From NCBI RefSeq assembly GCF_016405965.1, contig NZ_JAEFCD010000001.1, positions 45,813-109,812 of the forward strand: DNA of 64,000 nt, written 5' to 3'. The notes under the pieces are model-generated. The model did not search any database. It worked only from the letters and a program-made list of their open reading frames with translations, and was not told where the DNA came from. Positions 18,542-26,311 of the stretch are shown in pieces (the first letter of the stretch is position 1; the number at the start of each line of letters is the position of its first letter). The translations under genes were made by a program, and so were the position numbers. This DNA is from Alteromonas sp. IB21 (GTDB taxonomy: Bacteria > Pseudomonadota > Gammaproteobacteria > Enterobacterales > Alteromonadaceae).

Positions 18542-20218
18542 TCAATTTTGGGTATCAAGCAGGCAGAGCACCTTTTTGCCTCCATCCTCAAACCATACCC
18601 TTTCACATAGCGCATGTATAAGAGGTAAGCCACGCCCGTGACTCATTTCTTGTATGTTCCCCTTATTCGGCAAGGTTCGTCCTATGTCCCAACTAAACCC
18701 CTCCCCGCTGTCCTCTACTTGTAAAAGTACTTTACCCTCTGACGGTAAAGATTCGAAGCGAATATTAATTCGCCCATGACTAAGCGCCTTTAATGATGCA
18801 TCACGCTCTGCATAGTATTGGTGGAAACCTGCGCTGTCTGTTTTGACTTTAGATTCGAGCTTTAAAATGCCGTGGTCAAGCGCATTGTTAAAAAGCTCCG
18901 TAAGAACGGTATACAAAATAGAACGTATATTTTGTATACCTTCACATTGACCAGCCAACTGCAAAATCCGCTGAAGAATATCAGGCTGCTTCAAGTGAGG
19001 CGCGCTCAGGGCGATTTCATGAACAGAGGGTAAACCCTCAACCGTTTTACGAATAGTGGATATGTTTATGGGTTTAGCATTGAAAACCACTAGAGTGACA
19101 TCGTCATTTAATGTGAATGAGGAACCATACGTTTTCGCTTGACGAAAGAGCGACTCGGCGTCTACTTTTCCCCGCTCCTGCATTTGCGCTTTTATTATAT
19201 TCGCTAAGCCTTCTTCCTGCAGCATCTCTCCATTGGCATTTGCTATTTCTATCAAACCATCACTATAAATAACGAGTTGCTCGTTGTGCCCTAAGTGAAT
19301 TGTGTCATAGTCTGTGTTGAGGTCACTCTCGTCTAATATCCCAAGGGCCATATGCCGAGAAGGCACCGTGCGCAATGCGATATCAGTCTTCGCTGGAACT
19401 ATCACTTCTGGCATGCCCCCCTGCCATAGATTGACGCGATCACCCGCCGCATTGATTTCTCCTATAACAGCAGCCATAAACATATCGCTTGGGAGAAATG
19501 TGATGAGAATTCGATTTAGTTCAGAGGTGATTTCAGCTATTGAAACGCCTTGCTGCGTCAATTCCCGAAATGCGCGGGTCACAGGTAGTGCGCCTATTGC
19601 TGACGCTAATCCATGTCCAGTGAAGTCTCCTACTACAAAGTAAATGCCTCCACTTGGACTTGCTTCGCATAGGAAGAGGTCGCCATTGAACGTCTCCGCT
19701 GGCTTTAATAAACAGTCAAAATGTGACAAGACTTCAGGGCAATTAACAATAGCGTGACTGAATATATGTTCCACAATGGCGTGCTCTCGCGCGACGCGCT
19801 GATTAAACAAAAGCAGCGTTTTGTTTTGCTGCTCAACGTGTTCACTTAGGGCCCGTATCTGCAGATGAGCTCTTATTTTTGCAATAAGGATGTGACGGTC
19901 GAACGGCTTAGTGGCAAAATCATTACCGCCAACTTCAAGACAGCGAACCAAGCTTTCTTTATCTTCAAGTGCTGTAATAAAAAGAATGGGCAGATAAGCG
20001 CCTTTCGCTAGCTTTCGAATTTTTGGCGCAACGTCAAAACCAGACAGTCCTGGCATCACAACATCGAGCAAAACTAAGTCTGGCTGCTCTTCTTCAAACA
20101 GTTTAATAGCTTCAACGCCGTTGACAGCTTCAATACACTCTTTGTAACCCGCGTTATAGAGCATGTTGGTTAACAGTGTGCGGTTGATGCTCTCGTCATC
20201 GACAATAAGAATTTTCAC
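18542..20218 (-). CDS. REC-PP2C-HATPase response regulator (partner-switching, CrsR/HsbR-like)
   Basis: A protein of 558 residues. The receiver domain (1-120) is intact: IVDDE, phospho-Asp in LVLLDVVMPGLSG, ATKPF. A SpoIIE-type PP2C phosphatase (about 165-385) has YFVVGDFTGHGLASAIGA and NDDVTLVVF. A C-terminal HATPase anti-sigma-type kinase domain (about 410-555) has ELFNNALDHGIL and a degenerate G box (SHGRGLPLIHAL). This architecture resembles Shewanella CrsR and Pseudomonas HsbR, which switch an anti-sigma antagonist's phosphorylation and tune a sigma factor or anti-sigma. The STAS gene 21 nt upstream is the likely substrate. Confidence 0.88.
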   Translation of the reverse strand: MKILIVDDESINRTLLTNMLYNAGYKECIEAVNGVEAIKLFEEEQPDLVLLDVVMPGLSGFDVAPKIRKLAKGAYLPILFITALEDKESLVRCLEVGGNDFATKPFDRHILIAKIRAHLQIRALSEHVEQQNKTLLLFNQRVAREHAIVEHIFSHAIVNCPEVLSHFDCLLKPAETFNGDLFLCEASPSGGIYFVVGDFTGHGLASAIGALPVTRAFRELTQQGVSIAEITSELNRILITFLPSDMFMAAVIGEINAAGDRVNLWQGGMPEVIVPAKTDIALRTVPSRHMALGILDESDLNTDYDTIHLGHNEQLVIYSDGLIEIANANGEMLQEEGLANIIKAQMQERGKVDAESLFRQAKTYGSSFTLNDDVTLVVFNAKPINISTIRKTVEGLPSVHEIALSAPHLKQPDILQRILQLAGQCEGIQNIRSILYTVLTELFNNALDHGILKLESKVKTDSAGFHQYYAERDASLKALSHGRINIRFESLPSEGKVLLQVEDSGEGFSWDIGRTLPNKGNIQEMSHGRGLPLIHALCERVWFEDGGKKVLCLLDTQN

Positions 20219-20239
20219 GGTCCGTGGATCTCTGAGTAG

Positions 20240-20545
20240 TTATTTGATGTCAAATTTCTTATCGAACCGAGATATTTGTAAGATTTTAGCAACTTGTGGG
20301 CGCGCATCTTCGATGCTGTAAGTGAGTTCTCTGCCTGCTAGCGATTTTTGCATATTGAGCAGCATGCCTAACGCAGAGCTATCCATGTATTCGGTGCGCG
20401 ATAGATTGACGCTAATATGCGAAACATCGCTATCGAGATCGCAATAGGCGTTTCTAAACGCCTCAACTTTACTAAAATCGAATTTAGCACCTACATCAAT
20501 GACTAATGTTTTTCCTTGATTTTCAAACCTTGCCGTTATTTCCAT
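20240..20545 (-). CDS. STAS-domain anti-sigma factor antagonist (CrsA/HsbA-like)
   Basis: A protein of 101 residues if started at 20545, where AAGGGAA lies 6 nt before the ATG; an ATG at 20569 lacks such a site. The STAS fold is recognised by YMDSSALGMLLNMQ, where the conserved Ser (DSS) is the phosphorylation site in this family. It precedes the REC-PP2C-HATPase gene by 21 nt on the same strand. The kinase domain would phosphorylate it and the phosphatase domain would reset it. Its final target, a sigma or anti-sigma factor, is not in the window. Confidence 0.88.
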   Translation of the reverse strand: MEITARFENQGKTLVIDVGAKFDFSKVEAFRNAYCDLDSDVSHISVNLSRTEYMDSSALGMLLNMQKSLAGRELTYSIEDARPQVAKILQISRFDKKFDIK

Positions 20546-20715
20546 ACGCGTTCCCTTAAATGTGAGCATAAATGCTTCATCTGATGCTTTTATCTTTGCT
20601 ATTCTTATCTTAGTTGAAGTTTTCTACATCGTCATCGTTGCTGTATACAACTTTTGTATGATTGTGTTGTTTTCGGTGTAATTAAAATGGAAAGACGAAT
20701 TTTATTGAGGTATTT

Positions 20716-21048
20716 ATGCAAGACTGGCAAGACGCACTTTTAGTTTATAGTACTGAAAGCGGCAAAATAAAGCCTGAGCAGAAAACAGATCTGCGCTCAG
20801 TCTCTTCGGACGGTATCGTTCGTATTCATAGAGAAACTAAAGGGCGAAAGGGAAAAGGCGTATCCTTGATCAAAGGCTTAGACCTTCCCTCTGATGAGCT
20901 AAAAAAACTTGGCTCAGAACTTAAAAAGAAATGTGGTTGTGGCGGCGCGGTCAAAGACGGTGTAATTGAAGTTCAAACCGATGACAGAGAAAAGCTGCGT
21001 TCACTTCTTACAGATAAGGGTTACAGCGTTAAACTAGCTGGTGGCTAG
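20716..21048 (+). CDS. yciH: YciH, SUI1/eIF1-like translation factor
   Basis: A protein of 110 residues, the usual length of bacterial YciH. The SUI1 domain occupies about 30-105: RIHRETKGRKGKGVSLIKGL, then LKKKCGCGGAVKDGVIEVQ, then a short C-terminal strand. It is a homologue of eukaryotic eIF1; in E. coli it affects initiation fidelity and stress translation. It is divergent from the STAS gene, and its stop directly abuts the next reading frame. Confidence 0.92.
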   Translation: MQDWQDALLVYSTESGKIKPEQKTDLRSVSSDGIVRIHRETKGRKGKGVSLIKGLDLPSDELKKLGSELKKKCGCGGAVKDGVIEVQTDDREKLRSLLTDKGYSVKLAGG

Positions 21049-21111
21049 TTGACGACAACGGATGGTAAGTGTTCCCTTTTTCATAAACACATAACAAAAA
21101 AAGAGTCTGAA

Positions 21112-21912
21112 ATGGAAAAGCTGTCAATTTCTGATTTACATATTATTCTTGTTGAACCTTCTGATACTCAGCGGAAAATCATCACTACGTTGCTGTTGAA
21201 AGAAAACGTTAAGGAAATTGACCCCGTCAGTACCCTTTCGGAAGCGCGTTCTGCAGTAAAGGCCCATGGCGCCGATCTTATAGTAAGTGCGATGTATTAC
21301 GAAGACGGAACCGCGTTGGAACTGTTAAAATTTATCAAAGAGAACGAGAATTTTAAGAGTATCCCTTTCATGCTTGTATCGAGTGAAAACCGATTGAGCA
21401 AACTTGAAGAATTTAAGCAGGCGGGCGTAGCCGCAATCCTGCCTAAGCCGTTCGAGCCCCTTCATTTATCTCGCGCGCTAAATGCAAGCTTAGACTTAAT
21501 TAATCACGATGAGTTGGAACTTGATCTATTCGATGTTCACGATGTGCGTGTTTTGCTTGTGGATGACAGTAAGCTAGCAAGAAACCATATCAGGCGTGTA
21601 TTAGAAGGAATGGGCCTACAACGCATTCAAGAAGCGGAAAATGGCGCAACGGCATTGACGCTGATAAAAGACCAAGCCTTCGACTTAGTTGTCACTGACT
21701 ATAATATGCCAGAGATGGATGGGCGTGAACTGTCCGAGTTTATCCGCTTTAATCCCGAAACCACCCATATACCTATTATCATGGTGACCTCTGAATCAGC
21801 AGACAGTGCGCATATGGCTAATATTCAGCAAACGGGCGTAAACGCGTTATGCGACAAGCCATTTGAGCCGAATGAAGTACGGCAAATGCTGTCTGCACTT
21901 TTAGGTAACTAA
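21112..21912 (+). CDS. Tandem-receiver response regulator, first receiver degenerate
   Basis: A protein of 266 residues when started at ATG 21112. The longer frame from TTG 21049 begins at the yciH stop and adds 21 residues unlike a receiver. REC1 (about 5-125) keeps the fold but has LVEPS in place of the acid pair and IVSAMYYEDG where the phospho-Asp should be; the Lys in LPKPF is kept. REC2 (about 145-265) is intact: LVDDS, VVTDYNMPEMDG, CDKPF. There is no output domain, so it probably acts by protein contact. It sits among other signalling genes. Confidence 0.85.
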   Translation: MEKLSISDLHIILVEPSDTQRKIITTLLLKENVKEIDPVSTLSEARSAVKAHGADLIVSAMYYEDGTALELLKFIKENENFKSIPFMLVSSENRLSKLEEFKQAGVAAILPKPFEPLHLSRALNASLDLINHDELELDLFDVHDVRVLLVDDSKLARNHIRRVLEGMGLQRIQEAENGATALTLIKDQAFDLVVTDYNMPEMDGRELSEFIRFNPETTHIPIIMVTSESADSAHMANIQQTGVNALCDKPFEPNEVRQMLSALLGN

Positions 21913-22029
21913 GTCGTTAAGTTAAAGGCTTGAATTAGCAAAGTCGTTAGTGTGTGTTCACAAGGTTGCGTTGCTTACTTATTTTCTATGCTTTTTCAAG
22001 CCCAAAGCATAAAAAACAATAATACATTT

Positions 22030-22047
22030 TGTAAAAATGGGTTGACA
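22030..22047 (+). promoter_or_regulatory. TyrR-box-like site overlapping the pheA -35
   Basis: TGTAAA (22030-22035), six spacer bases, then TTGACA (22042-22047). The TyrR consensus is TGTAAA-N6-TTTACA, so there is one mismatch. The right half-site is also the -35 hexamer, so the match may partly be coincidence. Confidence 0.35.
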
Positions 22048-22070
22048 CGCATAGGTGTTCAACATACATT
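22042..22070 (+). promoter_or_regulatory. sigma-70 promoter of pheL-pheA
   Basis: A perfect -35 TTGACA (22042-22047) and -10 TACATT (22065-22070) are spaced by 17 nt. The expected transcription start is about 22077, at or within a few bases of the pheL ATG. Confidence 0.75.
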
Positions 22071-22076
22071 CAAGAT

Positions 22077-22136
22077 ATGAAACAGAACATAAAGCACGTA
22101 GCAGTTTTCTTTTTTGCGTTTACATCCTTAAATTAG
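22077..22136 (+). CDS. pheL: PheL, phenylalanine leader peptide of the pheA attenuator
   Basis: A 19-codon frame (ATG 22077, TAG 22134-22136) encoding MKQNIKHVAVFFFAFTSLN. Four Phe codons are clustered (22107-22121, FFFAF), as in the E. coli leader [15 protein letters not shown]. It is followed by a GGGAGG segment (22136-22141) and then by a CCTCCC/GGGAGG terminator, so Phe-tRNA shortage can stall the ribosome and favour read-through into pheA. The predicted transcription start is almost on the ATG, so initiation may be leaderless or start slightly upstream. Confidence 0.85.
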   Translation: MKQNIKHVAVFFFAFTSLN

Positions 22137-22185
22137 GGAGGCGCGGCTACATGCATAAAACCTCCCATCTGGGAGGTTTTTTTTT
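22136..22185 (+). promoter_or_regulatory. pheA attenuator: antiterminator/terminator switch
   Basis: The terminator stem is 22159-22166 with 22171-22178 (AACCTCCC/GGGAGGTT) followed by nine T. The CCTCCC arm (22161-22166) can instead pair with an identical GGGAGG at 22136-22141. A ribosome at the pheL stop would mask the upstream GGGAGG and allow the terminator; one stalled at the Phe codons would leave it free. This is a classic amino-acid attenuation layout. Confidence 0.82.
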
Positions 22186-22221
22186 AACAGCACTTTATTA
22201 CATGTTACGCACGGGAACACT

Positions 22222-23403
22222 ATGTCAGACAATGCATTAGATACTGTTAGAGAGCGGATTACCGCTTTGGACAGTGAATTACTTAAATTACTTGCAGAAC
22301 GCAGAATACTTACTAACGAAGTCGCTGAGACAAAAATAAAACACCATATCCCTGTGCGAGATCAGAAGCGTGAAGAGCAACTGTTAGTGCGCTTAATTAA
22401 AGAGGGTCAAGGCATTGGCTTAGATCCCCATTACGTGACGCAAATCTTTCATGTCATAATTGAAGACTCGGTTTTGAACCAACAAGCAATGTTAGCTGAG
22501 CGCGCCAACCCCGGTAGCACCCTACCTCTTAACCGTGTAGCATTCTTGGGTGATAAAGGCTCATATTCGTACCTTGCAACACAAAAATACTTCTCTCGTC
22601 GACCAGGCGAGCTTTTAGAAATTGGCTGCCAAAGCTTTGCAGAAATCATCCATAAGGTAGAAAGCACCGAAGCTGACTATGCTGTACTCCCGATAGAAAA
22701 TACGACCTCTGGCAGTATCAATGAAGTATACGACCAGTTGCAGCACACTCAATTAAGTATTATTGGTGAACTTACACACCCCATTCGACACACGCTACTG
22801 GTCGGCACCAATACCAGCATTGATAAAATAAAAACGCTTTATGCCCATCCCCAGGTTTTCACCCAGTGCAGCCATTTCCTCGCTGAGTTGGGCAATGTAG
22901 AAGTAAAAACTATGGACAGCACGTCATCCGCCATGTTGACGGTAAGCGAACTTAAACGGGATGATGTGGCTGCAATAGGAAGCGAAGCCGGTGGTAACTT
23001 GTATGGCTTGATGGCTATAAAAAGTAACCTTGCTAATCAGAAGGAAAACCACAGCCGCTTTATCGTTGTGGCGCGTAACCCCGTTGTAGTTCCACTTCAG
23101 GTACCAGCAAAAACCACACTCGTTATGTCCACAATTCAAAAGCCCGGCGCATTGGTTGAGGCCTTGTTAGTGCTAAGAGAAAACAGCATTAACATGACAA
23201 AGCTAGAGTCTCGCCCTATCCCAGGTAACCCGTGGGAAGAAATGTTTTACATCGACGTAGAGGGCAATGTAGAAGATGGGCCGGTACAAACCGCGCTTGA
23301 CGCATTACGCGGAATTACGCGCTATATCAAAGTTCTTGGCTGCTATCCAAGCGAAGAAATAAGCCCAACAAAAGTGGCTGCAGCAAGCGCCCTTGCAAAC
23401 TAA
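22222..23403 (+). CDS. pheA: PheA, bifunctional chorismate mutase/prephenate dehydratase
   Basis: A protein of 393 residues, like E. coli PheA (386). The chorismate mutase domain (about 1-90) shows LDSELLKLLAERRILTNEVAE. The prephenate dehydratase domain (about 105-285) shows FLGDKGSYSYLA, PIENTTSGSINEVYD and the Thr-Ser region STSSAML. The C-terminal ACT domain (about 297-385) has KPGALVEALLVL and the Phe-binding ESRP motif, so feedback inhibition by phenylalanine is expected. It converts chorismate to phenylpyruvate. It is controlled by the pheL attenuator immediately upstream. Confidence 0.97.
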   Translation: MSDNALDTVRERITALDSELLKLLAERRILTNEVAETKIKHHIPVRDQKREEQLLVRLIKEGQGIGLDPHYVTQIFHVIIEDSVLNQQAMLAERANPGSTLPLNRVAFLGDKGSYSYLATQKYFSRRPGELLEIGCQSFAEIIHKVESTEADYAVLPIENTTSGSINEVYDQLQHTQLSIIGELTHPIRHTLLVGTNTSIDKIKTLYAHPQVFTQCSHFLAELGNVEVKTMDSTSSAMLTVSELKRDDVAAIGSEAGGNLYGLMAIKSNLANQKENHSRFIVVARNPVVVPLQVPAKTTLVMSTIQKPGALVEALLVLRENSINMTKLESRPIPGNPWEEMFYIDVEGNVEDGPVQTALDALRGITRYIKVLGCYPSEEISPTKVAAASALAN

Positions 23404-23404
23404 T

Positions 23405-23440
23405 AAAAAGCCCCCTAATTGGGTAGTCCAATTAGGGGGC
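23405..23440 (-). terminator. terminator between pheA and tyrA (T-run on minus strand)
   Basis: A perfect 13-bp stem (23410-23422 with 23428-23440, GCCCCCTAATTGG) has a 5-nt loop. The flanking run of A at 23405-23409 gives a T-run only on the minus strand, so it best terminates tyrA transcription. It may also stop pheA transcription weakly, being 2 nt after the pheA stop. Confidence 0.75.
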
Positions 23441-23498
23441 GCTTCACTTTCAGGCTCGCATTTCTTTTAAAGTTTGTGAGATTTAGGGGTGTTATACC

Positions 23499-23553
23499 AT
23501 TAGTCCGCACAGATAATTACCCATTCAGCGTGCAATTATCTATGCGGATTAGT
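23499..23553. repeat. palindromic intergenic element
   Basis: Imperfect inverted repeat: the arm at 23499-23518 and the arm at 23534-23553 match at about 17 of 20 positions, with core TCCGCA-AGATAATT. The right arm, read on the minus strand (ACTAATCCGCATAGATAATT), closely resembles 52076-52099 beside sixA. This suggests a dispersed repeat family. Confidence 0.55.
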
Positions 23554-23554
23554 A

Positions 23555-24709
23555 TCACTTATCTCTTAAAAGTTGACCATCATCTGCTTTTAATAACATT
23601 TGCTTACTGTCTACTAGGCATTTTTTAGCGTAATCACCGAACCAGGCTCCAACCTTCATAAACTGCTCCACAAACCCCTTTTTATCCCCACTCTCGAGAA
23701 GAGACAAGGCTAAGCCGAACCGTTCATAGAAACGACGCAGCAGCGCAAAATTGTCAGGATTGTTGAAAATAATATCGGCATAAAGCTGCGGTGACTGAGC
23801 AAACAGTCGCCCTACCATTGCGAGTTCTAAACGATAAATCGGCGAGCTAAACATGGTTAGTGACTCTAAATTCGGGTCTTCGCCTTTGAGGTGTTGTCCA
23901 TACACAAAGGTATTAAAGTGGCGCATAACCTGGATATAGGCCATTGCTTGGTCATGCTCCAATGCACTAGAGTCGTGTATAGTAGCACCCCAGATTCGCA
24001 TTTGTTCAATTAACCAATCATATTTTTCACTACCACGTCCGTCGCACACCACCACCACCTGCTTTATCATGCCAGGTGCATCAGGGCCGAACATGGGGTG
24101 AAGGCCCACAACAGGGCCGCTGTGCACTGCAAGCATTGCCTCTAGCGGTTTAGCTTTAACACTGGTTATATCTGCCAGTACACAGTCTTTAGGCAGCATT
24201 GTAAGCTGGCTAATTACCGCCTCGGTTAAGTTGATAGGCACCGCCACAATTACTAAAGATGCAGCACTTAACAGCGCCGCAGCTCGCCCGCTCTCCCAAT
24301 CTTCTTTTTCGACTACCGATACAGCGTAGTTGCTCCGCTCGAACAAACTCACAAAAACGCGGCCAAGCGCCCCTGCACCACCTATTACAACTACATTATC
24401 TAGGTCAGGCTTAACACAGCGGTATCTGTTATTTTGAGTATGATAAGACTCGCGCATTACGCGGCGTAGTAAATCTTCAGTTAGGTCGGGAGAGACCCCG
24501 AGAGCTTCAGCCTGAGCGCGACGAGAGGCTATTAGCGCTTTTTCTCGTTCAGGTACATAAACAGGCATGCCAGCTTCGGCTTTGATTTGTCCAACTTGGG
24601 TCGTGATTTTATTGCGTTTTGCGAGTAATTCGACGAGCTGGGAATCCAGCTCGTCAATACCTTCACGCAGCGTATCTAGCTTGTTTAACTGCTGCGAAAT
24701 ATCGGCCAT
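23555..24709 (-). CDS. tyrA: TyrA, bifunctional chorismate mutase/prephenate dehydrogenase
   Basis: A protein of 384 residues. The N-terminal chorismate mutase domain (about 1-90) shows [24 protein letters not shown]. The NAD-binding Rossmann fold follows ([20 protein letters not shown], about 106). The dehydrogenase domain has [13 protein letters not shown] and the family HNTFVYG-like motif ([12 protein letters not shown]). It makes 4-hydroxyphenylpyruvate for tyrosine. It is downstream of aroF (41-nt gap), the same aroF-tyrA operon as E. coli. Confidence 0.97.
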   Translation of the reverse strand: MADISQQLNKLDTLREGIDELDSQLVELLAKRNKITTQVGQIKAEAGMPVYVPEREKALIASRRAQAEALGVSPDLTEDLLRRVMRESYHTQNNRYRCVKPDLDNVVVIGGAGALGRVFVSLFERSNYAVSVVEKEDWESGRAAALLSAASLVIVAVPINLTEAVISQLTMLPKDCVLADITSVKAKPLEAMLAVHSGPVVGLHPMFGPDAPGMIKQVVVVCDGRGSEKYDWLIEQMRIWGATIHDSSALEHDQAMAYIQVMRHFNTFVYGQHLKGEDPNLESLTMFSSPIYRLELAMVGRLFAQSPQLYADIIFNNPDNFALLRRFYERFGLALSLLESGDKKGFVEQFMKVGAWFGDYAKKCLVDSKQMLLKADDGQLLRDK

Positions 24710-24750
24710 TATGTCTTATCCTTGAATCACATGGCACGGGTTGAGTTAGC

Positions 24751-25839
24751 TTATGCCACCGTGCGCTTATTTTGACGTAAGGGTAACACAGTAATTAATT
24801 TATCTCTGGCTTGAGCAATTAAGTTTTCTGTCGTTTCCCAATCAATACATCCATCAGTGATAGAAACGCCGTATTCAAGCTCTTCAGGTTTCTTACCTTC
24901 AGCTTTCTGGTTTCCGGGCTTCAAATGGCTTTCAAGCATAACACCAATTATTGACTGGTTACCTTCAAGTATTTGGTTCACTACATTCTGCGCTACCAGA
25001 GGTTGACGACGATAGTCTTTCGAAGAGTTCGCATGACTGCAATCAACAACTAAACCTGCAGTAAGCCCAGCGTCCTGTAATTCAATCTCACACTCAGATA
25101 CGCACACCGAATCATAATTAGGCTGTTTCCCACCACGTAAGATAATGTGACCATCCGGGTTTCCACTGGTGCCAATAACACTTACTTGGCCCTGCTTGTT
25201 AATCCCCATGAAACGGTGTCCAGAAGCCGCAGATTTAAGTGCATTAATAGCAATATCCAAGCTTCCGTCCGTACCATTTTTAAAACCTACAGGCATTGAG
25301 AGGCCGCTCGCCATTTCTCGGTGAGTTTGCGATTCGGACGTACGCGCACCAATGGCAGCCCAGCTAAACAGTTCTGCTAGATATTGCGGGCTGATAGGAT
25401 CTAATGCTTCTGTGGCAACAGGTAGCTCTAGCTCTGCTAACCAAATCAGCAGTTCTCTTGCTTTGCGAAGGCCCGTTTCAATATCAAACGTGCCATCGAT
25501 ATGCGGGTCGTTAATAAGCCCCTTCCACCCTGTTGTGGTGCGCGGCTTCTCAAAATAAACGCGCATCACGATAAACAATGTGTCTTTGCACGATTCGTGA
25601 AGTTCTTTAAGCTTAAGCGCATACTCTTTAGCTGCTTCAATATCGTGAATTGAACAAGGTCCGCACACCACTAGCAGTCTGTGGTCACGGCGATGGATAA
25701 TATCGGAAACAATTTTTCTCGAATCAGAAATAGCGGCAAGTGCTTTTTCTGAAACAGGCAACTCTGCGCTAAGCGCGTCGGGTGTAATAAGCACATCTTC
25801 TGTACTTACGTGAACGTTATTAACAGTGTCCTTGATCAT
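24751..25839 (-). CDS. aroF: AroF-type DAHP synthase, tyrosine-sensitive class
   Basis: A class I 3-deoxy-D-arabino-heptulosonate 7-phosphate synthase of 362 residues, the first step of the shikimate pathway (PEP + erythrose 4-phosphate). Motifs: VVCGPCSIHD (metal-binding Cys, about 60), MRVYFEKPRTTTGWKGL, AIGARTSESQTHREMASG, DCSHANSSKDYRRQ. The N-terminal NNVHVSTEDVLITP resembles E. coli AroF rather than AroG or AroH, and the pairing with tyrA supports tyrosine feedback. A TyrR-like box lies 73 nt before the start. Confidence 0.95.
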   Translation of the reverse strand: MIKDTVNNVHVSTEDVLITPDALSAELPVSEKALAAISDSRKIVSDIIHRRDHRLLVVCGPCSIHDIEAAKEYALKLKELHESCKDTLFIVMRVYFEKPRTTTGWKGLINDPHIDGTFDIETGLRKARELLIWLAELELPVATEALDPISPQYLAELFSWAAIGARTSESQTHREMASGLSMPVGFKNGTDGSLDIAINALKSAASGHRFMGINKQGQVSVIGTSGNPDGHIILRGGKQPNYDSVCVSECEIELQDAGLTAGLVVDCSHANSSKDYRRQPLVAQNVVNQILEGNQSIIGVMLESHLKPGNQKAEGKKPEELEYGVSITDGCIDWETTENLIAQARDKLITVLPLRQNKRTVA

Positions 25840-25911
25840 GGGAGTTCTCTTACTCTCTTAACTACAAATAAAAAATTGAAAATAAAACGCCAAAAGAGTG
25901 TCCAATCTGTA

Positions 25912-25929
25912 TGTAAACTTTATTGTACA
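25912..25929 (-). promoter_or_regulatory. TyrR box upstream of aroF-tyrA
   Basis: On the minus strand: TGTACA-ATAAAG-TTTACA, one mismatch from the TyrR consensus TGTAAA-N6-TTTACA, and an 18-bp near-palindrome. It is at the distance expected for control of the aroF promoter. In E. coli TyrR with tyrosine represses aroF-tyrA through such boxes. Confidence 0.65.
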
Positions 25930-26311
25930 ACCAGCTTTTTCTATATTTCTTCAACGTCATTGACTTTTTATCAATTAAAGCTTAATGAGGCAAGCTTTAA
26001 CGAATAATACTTTAATCTAGGGTATATTCTAAGTGAATGAGCATGACCGAATGGCAACCTCCACTTTTATTAGCACATTTTTTAGTCGGCAGTGAGGTTT
26101 AACCTCTTTTCTTCGATGGTAATACGTTTAAATGTAAAGTCTTGCCCGCGATTTCTAGTAACCAGCAAAAATAGTTCGTATAACGCCCTAACACTGCCCC
26201 ATATTTTATGTCTATTCATCATAGATAATTGACCAACATAAATAAGCTAAATTTCTCATTCCTCGTAAGGATTTTGTATCATTCCAACAACGGAATAATA
26301 ACGAGAACACA
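25930..26311. other. intergenic region between aroF and the enoyl-CoA hydratase gene
   Basis: These roughly 380 nt, beyond the TyrR-like box, lie between divergent genes. Only very short frames (for example 21 codons from 26037) without convincing ribosome sites are seen. The promoter of the downstream gene must lie here, but no confident -35/-10 pair was identified. Confidence 0.45.

Noticed and set aside
21049..21111. N-terminal extension of the tandem-receiver protein from a TTG at the yciH stop
   Set aside because: The extension (MTTTDGKCSLFHKHITKKES) is unlike a receiver N-terminus; the ATG at 21112 begins just before the first receiver strand.
26037..26102. 21-codon frame before the enoyl-CoA hydratase gene as a leader peptide
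   Set aside because: No amino-acid codon cluster, no following attenuator, and poor ribosome site.
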